Below, in pieces: positions 25,145 to 32,615 of a stretch of 42,152 nucleotides of DNA. The position numbers and the translations under genes are program-made. Within the stretch, counting starts at the first letter, position 1. Each line of letters starts with the position of its first letter. Under the pieces are notes generated by a model. It did no database searches. It was given only the letters and a program-made list of their open reading frames with translations, and was not told the DNA's origin. Location: the NCBI GenBank assembly GCA_036340635.1, contig JAYYYF010000036.1:1-42152 (forward strand), given 5' to 3'. The stretch is from GCA-002728855 sp036340635. Its GTDB lineage: Bacteria; Bacteroidota; Bacteroidia; Flavobacteriales; Flavobacteriaceae.

Positions 25145-28100
25145 CTACTCGAGTTTGAGATTTTTAACTTCTTTAAAAACAGGAATTGTTTGTCCTTCAA
25201 TATTTGATTTAAATTCAATCCACTCACCACCAAAAAAATCATTGGTTTTAGTTAACGCATTTTTTAATTCTTCTCTTACTTGATTCATCAAGTTTATTTC
25301 TGTACTTGAAATCCCCGTTTTTCTAGTGAGGACATACATAGAGGCAGTTGAAAGTCTTCTCATGACACTATTTTCAGGATTTCTTGTAATCCCTTGTCTC
25401 TTATCTTCTTTGCCTAGGTACAGAGACAATAGTGCATCAATTTTTTTTGAGATTTTACTACACGATTTGATAATTGAGTCATATTTTTTTTTGTCATATT
25501 TTTTTAAATGATCTGAAATTATTTTAGTTGTTTCTTTGCTTTCTACTAATTGTTTAACTGCCTTTGTAGTTGTCATTAGGTAGTTTTCCAAAATTTTTGA
25601 ATTATTATATACTTGATCAAATTTCTCCTTTTCATATTTTAACCTAGGATCACTAGAAACTTTTATTTTATTTTTGGAAACTAAATCTCTATATGTAAGG
25701 GCAAGTGAGTAAATACCTGGTTTGACAGTTACTCCAGAAGGTTCAACTTTTGATTTTCTAATTCTTCTACTTGGTCTTTCAACCCCTTTTTCACTCATTT
25801 GCCAATAAACCCTATAAAAACCTTTTTTATCTGGGGCTTTTTTCTTGATGGTTCTAATTAGCCGATCACCATCATAAATATTTAGTTTTAAAGAGTCACT
25901 AACTTTTTTCTTACTTATATTTTTTTTATCATTAGCATTAGAGCTACCTTTTTTAGCCTCTTCTGTCTTATTTTTTTCAAGGTTGAAATAATAAGTAATC
26001 ATTGCACCTCTTTTTCTGTTTTCTCCATTATAAATTGCATCTGCCCCAAATCTACTCCCTGCGGGTTGTTGGTACGAAGCCATATATGCTTCAGGTGGAC
26101 TAAATAGATGTATTTTTTTTGTCGTTATATTCGGATCTGATGAAATTTCTCTTAGGGGACGAATATCATCCAAAACCCATGCTGCTCTACCAAAAGTTCC
26201 AATAATCAAATCATGTTCACGGGGATGAATTACAAGATCTCTTGCAGGTGCTGTTGGGAAAATTTTTGAATCAAATTTTTCCCATTTTTCTCCACCATTT
26301 AAAGAGATGTATAAACCATCATCAGTACCAAGAAAAAGAAGATTTTGACTTTCAATATCTTCAACAACACTTAATGCATATCCAAAAGCATCATTTTTAT
26401 TTACTATCCTCTTCCATGATTTCCCATAGTTTGTGGTTTTATATACATATGGGTCATAGTTAAATCTCCTGTAATCATTGGCAACTAAAAGAGCTTCTCC
26501 TTTATTTTTGTTTGAGGCTTTAATTTGAGCAATCCAACTACCTTTTGGGAGCTCTTTTATTGAATTAGTAACCTCTTCCCAGTCATTTCCCCCATTTCTA
26601 GTTATGTGTACTCTTCCATCATCAGTCCCAATCCATATCATATCTTTCTCAACAGGAGAGGGTTCGATTACAAGAATTGTACAGTAATTTTCTGCTCCGG
26701 TAGCATCCAATGTTAATCCGCCACTTTCACTTTGCTTTAACTTTTCAGGATCATTTGTTGTTAGGTCAGGCGAAATAACTTTCCAAGTGATACCCTTGTC
26801 TTCGGTTTTATGAACAAATTGACTTCCAAAGTAAAGAATATTATTTCTAAATGGATCCTGTCCAATTGCAGAGTTCCAATTAAATCTTAATTTCATATCT
26901 GGATCTGGATGAGTAGGCCTAATAGTATAATTATTTCCTGTCATCCAATCATACCTTGACACATAACCTTGCTGACTCATTGCATATCCATAGCGAGAAT
27001 CATCAGGATCAGGTACAACATCAAAACCATCACCAAATGCTATTTCTTGCCAGTATGAATTTCTAATTCCTTGGGTTTTCCATATGTAACTTGGACCTCT
27101 CCAAGAACCATTATCTTGCATTCCTCCATAAACGTTGTAAGGGAATTCGTTATCCACGCTAATATGATAAAATTGTGCTACAGGAATGTTGCCGATAAAT
27201 CTCCATGATTTCCCTTTATCTCTACTAATATTAAGTCCTCCATCATTTCCATCAATAATAAATGAACCATTATCTGGATGAATCCACCAAGCATGATGAT
27301 CGGGATGAACTCCATTATCAGTTCCATAAGCGGGCATCAATTGTTTAAAACTTCTCCCACCATCTTCTGACACGTTTACATATGTAAAAACACTAAAAAT
27401 CCTATTTTCGTTTTCAGGATCAACAAAAATGTCAGAGTAGTAGAAAGGACGATTCCCAATACCTCTTTTATCATTAATTTTCTTCCAATTTTCTCCTCCA
27501 TCAACTGATTTATATAGTGCATTTTTTTTTGATTCTACAAGAGCGTAGACAATATTATTTTTACTTTTAGATATAGCTAGTCCAATTCTCCCTAGCTCTC
27601 CTTTTGGGAGCCCATCTTTTTCTGTTTTCTTTGTCCAATTTTCGCCTCCATCGTAAGTAATAAATAAACCACTCCCTTTACCGCCTGATTTGAAAAACCA
27701 TGGATCTCTTTTATGCTCCCACATTGCAACAATAATTTTGTTAGGGTTTACTGGATCAACTACCATATCAGCTGCACCAGTTTTATTATTAACGTATAAT
27801 ATTTTTTTCCAATTTTTACCTCCATCAGTTGTTTTATAGATTCCTCTTTCTGGATGTTCCCCCCATGGAGAACCAATAGCTGCAACATAAACTGTATTTG
27901 GTCGAGAACGATCTATGATTATTCGATGTATATGTCTAGTCTTCTCTAGACCCATTGAGCTCCAGCTTTTTCCTCCATCTAAAGATTTGAAAATCCCGTA
28001 TCCTCCATTAAGACTATTTCTGGGATTACCCTCTCCTGTTCCTACCCAGATTACATCAGGATTTGATTGTTGTATAGCAATTGCACCAATAGAAGCAGTT

Positions 28101-28348
28101 ACCTGATCATCAAATATAGGTTTCCATTTTATTCCACCGCTTTCTGATTTCCATAGACCGCCAGAAGCAGTTCCAACATAAATTATTTCAGGTTTTTTGT
28201 TAACAACATCAATTGCAGTAACTCTTCCACTCATTCCTGCTGGGCCAATATTTCGTGGTTTTATGTTTTCCATCATTGAGGTGGAAAAATTTTGAGCAGT
28301 TACAATATTTACAAAAAAGACAATTAAAAGGAGGTGATTTTTTTTCAT
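25145..28348 (-). CDS. Giant secreted sortilin/BNR-type beta-propeller protein
   Basis: At 1067 residues this is the largest gene in the window. A signal peptide (1-18, ending VTAQ) is followed by NIGPAGMSGRVTAIDV and about 700 residues of BNR/VPS10-type blades. Each has an Asp-box-like core (for example SLDGGKSWSSM, TTDGGKNWKKI, SVDGGENWKKI, SRDKGKSWRF, SLNGGEKWEKF). The last 300 residues are a Lys-rich domain with a predicted helical part. Members of this family are widespread in marine Bacteroidota and are often called glycosyl hydrolase, but no glycosidase catalytic residues are assigned. I infer a periplasmic or surface binding protein. It is monocistronic and convergent with plsC. Confidence 0.85.
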   Translation of the reverse strand: MKKNHLLLIVFFVNIVTAQNFSTSMMENIKPRNIGPAGMSGRVTAIDVVNKKPEIIYVGTASGGLWKSESGGIKWKPIFDDQVTASIGAIAIQQSNPDVIWVGTGEGNPRNSLNGGYGIFKSLDGGKSWSSMGLEKTRHIHRIIIDRSRPNTVYVAAIGSPWGEHPERGIYKTTDGGKNWKKILYVNNKTGAADMVVDPVNPNKIIVAMWEHKRDPWFFKSGGKGSGLFITYDGGENWTKKTEKDGLPKGELGRIGLAISKSKNNIVYALVESKKNALYKSVDGGENWKKINDKRGIGNRPFYYSDIFVDPENENRIFSVFTYVNVSEDGGRSFKQLMPAYGTDNGVHPDHHAWWIHPDNGSFIIDGNDGGLNISRDKGKSWRFIGNIPVAQFYHISVDNEFPYNVYGGMQDNGSWRGPSYIWKTQGIRNSYWQEIAFGDGFDVVPDPDDSRYGYAMSQQGYVSRYDWMTGNNYTIRPTHPDPDMKLRFNWNSAIGQDPFRNNILYFGSQFVHKTEDKGITWKVISPDLTTNDPEKLKQSESGGLTLDATGAENYCTILVIEPSPVEKDMIWIGTDDGRVHITRNGGNDWEEVTNSIKELPKGSWIAQIKASNKNKGEALLVANDYRRFNYDPYVYKTTNYGKSWKRIVNKNDAFGYALSVVEDIESQNLLFLGTDDGLYISLNGGEKWEKFDSKIFPTAPARDLVIHPREHDLIIGTFGRAAWVLDDIRPLREISSDPNITTKKIHLFSPPEAYMASYQQPAGSRFGADAIYNGENRKRGAMITYYFNLEKNKTEEAKKGSSNANDKKNISKKKVSDSLKLNIYDGDRLIRTIKKKAPDKKGFYRVYWQMSEKGVERPSRRIRKSKVEPSGVTVKPGIYSLALTYRDLVSKNKIKVSSDPRLKYEKEKFDQVYNNSKILENYLMTTTKAVKQLVESKETTKIISDHLKKYDKKKYDSIIKSCSKISKKIDALLSLYLGKEDKRQGITRNPENSVMRRLSTASMYVLTRKTGISSTEINLMNQVREELKNALTKTNDFFGGEWIEFKSNIEGQTIPVFKEVKNLKLE

Positions 28349-28408
28349 TTCTTTATTTTTTTATGTTATAAATATAACAATAAAGAAGTTTAATTTTTCA
28401 GTAGTTAA

Positions 28409-28441
28409 TTGTTCAATTTTTTTACCAAAATTTTATCTTTG
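28409..28441 (+). promoter_or_regulatory. Promoter for the DUF3089 gene
   Basis: TTG at 28409-28411 is followed after 22 bases by TATCTTTG at 28434-28441, a perfect TAnnTTTG. The -7 box ends five bases before the ATG, so the transcript is probably leaderless. The same AATTGTTCAAT block precedes the next gene's promoter at 29493. Confidence 0.6.
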
Positions 28442-28446
28442 GGTCG

Positions 28447-29469
28447 ATGCAAAATAATTTTTACACGTTATTTTTATTTTTTATTTTCATTAACTGCAAG
28501 ATAGCATATGAAACATCAGTTTTTGATAAAGATAAGATACCAGCTAAACCAAATTATTCAAGTGTTGAAAGTTGGGCAGCAATTCCAGGAAGTTACCCCC
28601 AAGATTTAATTGATATTACGGGAGAATACAGTGAAAAGGAAGCAGATGTTTTTTATATCTATCCTACTCTTTTTTCTGACAAAAAAAATCCTTCTTTAAA
28701 CGCAGACATCTTTGATGAATGTTTCAGAAAAGAAATAATTCAAAAGGCCATTAAATATCAAGCATCTGCATGGCTTTCCTCTGCAAATCTCTATGCCCCC
28801 TTTTACAGACAGGCTCACTACAGGATATTTTCAGAGCCCTACTCAATTGTTAATTTAAGAAACGAATCTCCAGGTTTTGGAGCTTGGATTCTGGCTTATG
28901 AAGATTTAAAAAATGCATTTGAATATTATTTAGAAAATTACAATAATGGCAAACCTATCATTATTGCAGCCCATAGCCAAGGAACAATGCATGCAATTCA
29001 ATTGATGAAAGATTACTTTGATGAAAAACCTTTAAAAGAAAAATTAGTTGCTGCATATTTAATAGGGACAAGGATTTTACCGAACGAATTTAAATCAATT
29101 AAGCCAATGACAAATCCTGATGATGTGGGTGGTTTTGTTAGTTGGAACACTTATAAAATGAATAATCTTCCTAAGGAAAAATGGTTTAAAGGCGGTGTAA
29201 CTACTAATCCAATTAGTTGGGGAGCTAAAAACTACTCTGTAAAGGAAGAACATAAGGGATTGCTTTTTAAAGACGGAAAAATTTACCCTAGGGCATTATC
29301 AGTAAAAGTTTCTGATGGGATTTTGTGGTCTACTGTGCCTAAAATTCCTGGAAGAATATTTTTGTCTTTTGTAAAGAATTATCATTATGCTGATATAAAT
29401 TTATTTTGGCTAGATATCAGTGAAAATGCTCGGAAGAGAGTATATCAATGGCACTTAGTAAACAATTAA
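28447..29469 (+). CDS. DUF3089 alpha/beta-hydrolase lipoprotein
   Basis: The 340-residue protein has a signal segment ending at Cys17 (FFIFINC), so it is probably a lipoprotein. DUF3089 hallmarks follow: YSSVESWAAIPG, ADVFYIYPTLF, LYAPFYRQAHY and the nucleophile elbow AAHSQGT with Ser177 (GxSxG is here HSQG). The C-terminal NYHYADINLFW carries a likely catalytic His. The fold is an alpha/beta hydrolase; the substrate is unknown. It has its own short-leader promoter and runs in the same direction as the lipoprotein at 29535. Confidence 0.87.
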   Translation: MQNNFYTLFLFFIFINCKIAYETSVFDKDKIPAKPNYSSVESWAAIPGSYPQDLIDITGEYSEKEADVFYIYPTLFSDKKNPSLNADIFDECFRKEIIQKAIKYQASAWLSSANLYAPFYRQAHYRIFSEPYSIVNLRNESPGFGAWILAYEDLKNAFEYYLENYNNGKPIIIAAHSQGTMHAIQLMKDYFDEKPLKEKLVAAYLIGTRILPNEFKSIKPMTNPDDVGGFVSWNTYKMNNLPKEKWFKGGVTTNPISWGAKNYSVKEEHKGLLFKDGKIYPRALSVKVSDGILWSTVPKIPGRIFLSFVKNYHYADINLFWLDISENARKRVYQWHLVNN

Positions 29470-29509
29470 ACTTTATTTTTTAATAAAAAACGAATTGTTC
29501 AATATTTAA

Positions 29510-29517
29510 TATCTTTG
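29510..29517 (+). promoter_or_regulatory. Promoter -7 element for the lipoprotein gene
   Basis: TATCTTTG matches TAnnTTTG and ends 17 bases before the ATG at 29535. An AATTGTTCAAT block at 29493-29503 resembles that before the DUF3089 gene, but its TTG is only 12 bases from the -7 box, compared with 22 there. Confidence 0.5.
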
Positions 29518-29534
29518 GTAGTAGAAACAACATC

Positions 29535-30602
29535 ATGGATTTAAAATTGAGGAACTTTTTTTATTTAACATTTATATTTTTACTCTTTTCCTTAGTTGGT
29601 TGTCGTCCAAAATCTGGAATTGATCCCCATTTGACTGCAGAAGAGGTACTTGAAATAAAAGAAGAATTTAATTCGCTTTTTGTTGGTAAGTGGAACGTAG
29701 AAAATGGCTCTAAAAGCTCTTCAAAATCTTCTGGACAGTGTTATATAATGTCTCTAGAATTTACAAATGAAGGTAAGTATATCCTTAAAGTTGGTGATGC
29801 GAATGATAATTCAAAAGGGCCTAGGTTTTTTAACGGGGTCTATCTTATAAGTTTTGATCAGAGTGATCCAACAAAAATTGAAGTTGATAAGGTGTTTTTG
29901 ATGCAAGATAATTACGATGAAGAAGCTTCATTACCTCAAATTGGGAGCATTGCTACATTTGATTCTATCAAAATAAGTAATGAGGGAGGACTTAGTTTTA
30001 ATGTTACTTTTGGTCAAGAAACATCAAATTTCTGTAGTGTTGGTCAAAATCTTACTGTTGATGCAAGTAAGGAGGAGCCTCTTGTTTCAGATGCTCCAGA
30101 AGACAGCAATCATTTTAAAATTCAAAAACGGTGGCGCCTTATAAGGATTGATGCTCAATCTGGAACGGATGGTTCAACTCAAAATATTCCAAACCCATTA
30201 TGTAAACTTTTTGAGGAAGAGTGGGAATCTCGTTGCGTAGAAACACCTGAAAATCCAACAAGTGAAGGTTGTTATGCTTCAAATACTGTTGTTATAACCT
30301 TTACGGGTTATGGAACATATTTATGGGCATTTTATGATGTGCAAGGCAAGCCCGCACATTTTGAAGAAGGTAGTTGGAGATGGGTTGAGAAAAGCCCTCA
30401 GGATTATTCACAGTTTGAGGTAGGCTTTGATGAATCAGAAAATTACAGTCAAATTATTTCAATACTAGAATTGACAGAAAATAGTTTTGTGGCTGAAGAA
30501 AGACAACAAGAAACCATTAATGGGGTTACTTCTGAGGTAATATATAAATATGGATTTCAGCCAGCAGATCTTAACTACACTCCGTCAAACTGTAATCTCT
30601 AA
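29535..30602 (+). CDS. Unrecognised lipoprotein with two lipocalin-like halves
   Basis: I do not recognise this 355-residue protein at family level. It has a clear lipoprotein signal with Cys23 (LLFSLVGC). Two segments share a pattern. FVGKWNVENG, CYIMSLEFTNEGKYILKV and FNGVYLISF form the first. KRWRLIRIDAQSG, CYASNTVVITFTGYGTYLWAF and EEGSWRWVE form the second, followed by IISILELTENSFVAEE. The order (Trp strand, long loop, F-T-x-x-G-x-Y strand, G-x-W strand, L-T-x-x-x strand) is that of Bacteroidota lipocalin-like domains. Six further cysteines could pair in the periplasm. The ompA gene follows in the same direction. Confidence 0.65.
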   Translation: MDLKLRNFFYLTFIFLLFSLVGCRPKSGIDPHLTAEEVLEIKEEFNSLFVGKWNVENGSKSSSKSSGQCYIMSLEFTNEGKYILKVGDANDNSKGPRFFNGVYLISFDQSDPTKIEVDKVFLMQDNYDEEASLPQIGSIATFDSIKISNEGGLSFNVTFGQETSNFCSVGQNLTVDASKEEPLVSDAPEDSNHFKIQKRWRLIRIDAQSGTDGSTQNIPNPLCKLFEEEWESRCVETPENPTSEGCYASNTVVITFTGYGTYLWAFYDVQGKPAHFEEGSWRWVEKSPQDYSQFEVGFDESENYSQIISILELTENSFVAEERQQETINGVTSEVIYKYGFQPADLNYTPSNCNL

Positions 30603-30716
30603 GCTACAAGTTTATAAATTCTTGTTTATAAATAAATATTCTTTTTGCTATAAAAAATGATTTTTTTTATATCTTACGAGATATTTTAATTTGTTAGGAA
30701 CAATAAAATTTGACTT

Positions 30717-32042
30717 ATGAAAAAAATTATTTATCTATCGTTTTGCTTGATTCTTTCTTTTTCCCTTTCATTCGCTCAAACTTCTGAGAATCCTTGGGCT
30801 GTTAGTCTGGGAGCAAATTTAGTTGGAATTCAAGACGATTCAGTTGATTCAGACACAGGATTTGGTGTCCCCTCTTTGGGTCTTTCAAGATACATTACAA
30901 GTGGGTTATCACTTGGCGCACAGTACGGTGCAAACTCTTTAGATATTGATAACGGATCTGTTGATTATTATTCTTTAGATGGAGTGTTAAGATATAATAT
31001 ATCTGAAGGAAATACAGTGCCTTATCTTTTTGGAGGATATGGTTTTACAAGTTTTAACGATGGATATGATCGAGACGGGATGTTTCCTTCTCGAGAAGTA
31101 GCTAAAACATACCTAGGAGGTATTGGGCTTAATTTTTTTGTTTCTGACAATTGGGCAATAGCTGCAAGTACTTCATACAGGTCTGCAACTGAAAATGGTG
31201 CTTATAAGCATCTTCAACATGTAATAGGAGTAAGTTATAATTTTGGATCTCAAGATACAGATAAGGATGGTATCTCTGATAAGAAAGATGCTTGTCCTGA
31301 AGTTCCTGGACTTAAAGAATTCGACGGATGTCCTGACGGTGATTCTGATGGAATTCCAGATAATAAGGATGCATGTCCAGAAGAAGCTGGTTCTGCTGAT
31401 CTTAATGGTTGCCCAGATTCTGATGGTGATGGTATAGCGGATAATGAAGATGCTTGTCCTGATGCTGCTGGTAGTGCTGAAATGGGAGGTTGTCCAGATT
31501 CTGATGGTGATGGTGTTTCTGATAAGGACGATGCTTGTCCAAATGAAGCTGGTGAAAATAATGGATGTCCTTGGCCTGATAGTGACGGGGATGGTGTTTT
31601 AGATAAGGATGATGCTTGTCCTAATGAGGCAGGCACTGATAATGGATGTCCTGATAAATCAGTTCCAGAAAAACTGACTGATTTCTTGAGTAGCGATAAA
31701 TCTAAAATCATGTTTAAGGTTAATAGTTCAAAAATCAGCGAAGGTGGTTCTGCAAAACTTTCAGAAATCAAGGCTCTTATGGAAGAGTTTACTGATGCGG
31801 TGATCATTATTGAAGGGCATGCTTCAAGTGATGGACCTACTAACTTCAATCAAAAACTTTCTGAAAGAAGAGCTCAATCAGTTAAAGATGCTCTAGTTGG
31901 TATGGGGGTTGATGGTTCAAGGCTTAAAACAGAAGCTTATGGAGAAACTAGACCTGCTGCTGATAATAATACTAGCTCAGGTAGAGCAACAAATAGAAGA
32001 GTTGAATTTGACAGAAGAGTTGAAATTAAGGTTGGAGAATAA
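30717..32042 (+). CDS. OmpA-family outer membrane protein with TSP type-3 calcium repeats
   Basis: A 441-residue outer membrane protein. Signal peptide 1-20 (ending LSFAQ) leads to an eight-strand-like beta-barrel (about 25-178, with GLSRYITSGLSLGAQYG and ending VIGVSYNF). At about 179-315 are five Asp-rich thrombospondin type-3 repeats (DTDKDGI, DGDSDGI, DSDGDGI and two DSDGDGV, each followed by a DACP segment), which bind calcium. The C-terminal OmpA domain binds peptidoglycan (IIEGHASSDGPTNFNQKLSE, then ATNRRVEF). It links the outer membrane to the wall and probably uses sea-water calcium for stiffness. A strong terminator lies 27 bases after the stop. Confidence 0.93.
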   Translation: MKKIIYLSFCLILSFSLSFAQTSENPWAVSLGANLVGIQDDSVDSDTGFGVPSLGLSRYITSGLSLGAQYGANSLDIDNGSVDYYSLDGVLRYNISEGNTVPYLFGGYGFTSFNDGYDRDGMFPSREVAKTYLGGIGLNFFVSDNWAIAASTSYRSATENGAYKHLQHVIGVSYNFGSQDTDKDGISDKKDACPEVPGLKEFDGCPDGDSDGIPDNKDACPEEAGSADLNGCPDSDGDGIADNEDACPDAAGSAEMGGCPDSDGDGVSDKDDACPNEAGENNGCPWPDSDGDGVLDKDDACPNEAGTDNGCPDKSVPEKLTDFLSSDKSKIMFKVNSSKISEGGSAKLSEIKALMEEFTDAVIIIEGHASSDGPTNFNQKLSERRAQSVKDALVGMGVDGSRLKTEAYGETRPAADNNTSSGRATNRRVEFDRRVEIKVGE

Positions 32043-32068
32043 TTCTTCCTCTATATAAAATCAATATA

Positions 32069-32106
32069 AAATCTCCTAAGTGTAATGCTTAGGAGATTTT
32101 TTTATG
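32069..32106 (+). terminator. Rho-independent terminator of the ompA gene
   Basis: Perfect 12-bp stem AAATCTCCTAAG / CTTAGGAGATTT with a 7-base loop (TGTAATG), followed by a run of Ts to about 32103. It ends the ompA transcript. The downstream thioesterase ATG at 32130 lies after it. Confidence 0.85.
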
Positions 32107-32129
32107 TTTGTAGTCTAAACCTTATAGTA

Positions 32130-32615
32130 ATGTTTACAAAAAAGTATTCTGTCCTTTGGGCTGATCTTGATGCTAATTGGCACTTTGCAAACCATTCATA
32201 TATTAAGTATTCTGCAGACGCAAGGATGTCTTTTTTTGATTCAATTGGATTAACAAAAGATAAACTAGAGGCGCATATGAGAGGTCCTGTAGTTTTTTAT
32301 GAGCACATGTATTACTACAAAGAGTTAAAATTGGAAGATGATTTTGTGATAAGTGTTGAAGTTGATGGATATAGTGATGATAGGAGGTTTGGAAGGTTAT
32401 TGCAGAATTTCTACAGTCCTGAAGGAGTAAATTTAGCTCGTCTTGAATTAATTTTTGGATTTATGGATCTTAAAACTAGAAAGCTATCTAAATTTCCAGA
32501 TGCTGAATTTGAAAAATTTAAAACTTCTTATAAAACTAAAAGCTTTGAGCTTATGACGAAGGAGGATACTCGCATATTAGGGAAAACACCGCTAAACATA
32601 AAACTAAAACTTTAA
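32130..32615 (+). CDS. Hot-dog fold acyl-CoA thioesterase family protein
   Basis: I chose the ATG at 32130 (161 residues) because the longer frame from 32085 would start inside the terminator hairpin. The 4HBT family pattern is clear: YSVLWADLDANWHFANHSYI with the catalytic Asp, then ADARMSFFDSIG, then the long strands RGPVVFYEHMYYYKEL and DDFVISVEVDGYSDD. Such enzymes release fatty acids or aromatic acids from CoA or acyl carrier protein. The substrate is unknown. It ends 12 bases inside the end of the convergent penicillin-acylase gene. Confidence 0.88.
   Translation: MFTKKYSVLWADLDANWHFANHSYIKYSADARMSFFDSIGLTKDKLEAHMRGPVVFYEHMYYYKELKLEDDFVISVEVDGYSDDRRFGRLLQNFYSPEGVNLARLELIFGFMDLKTRKLSKFPDAEFEKFKTSYKTKSFELMTKEDTRILGKTPLNIKLKL

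Noticed and set aside
31250..31849. Long open frame antisense to the OmpA gene, rich in Ser/Pro/Gly repeats
   Set aside because: It is the mirror of the Asp-rich TSP3 repeats; the plus-strand gene has signal peptide, repeats and OmpA domain.
32085..32129. Upstream start for the thioesterase
   Set aside because: It begins within the ompA terminator hairpin; the family fold begins at the ATG at 32130.
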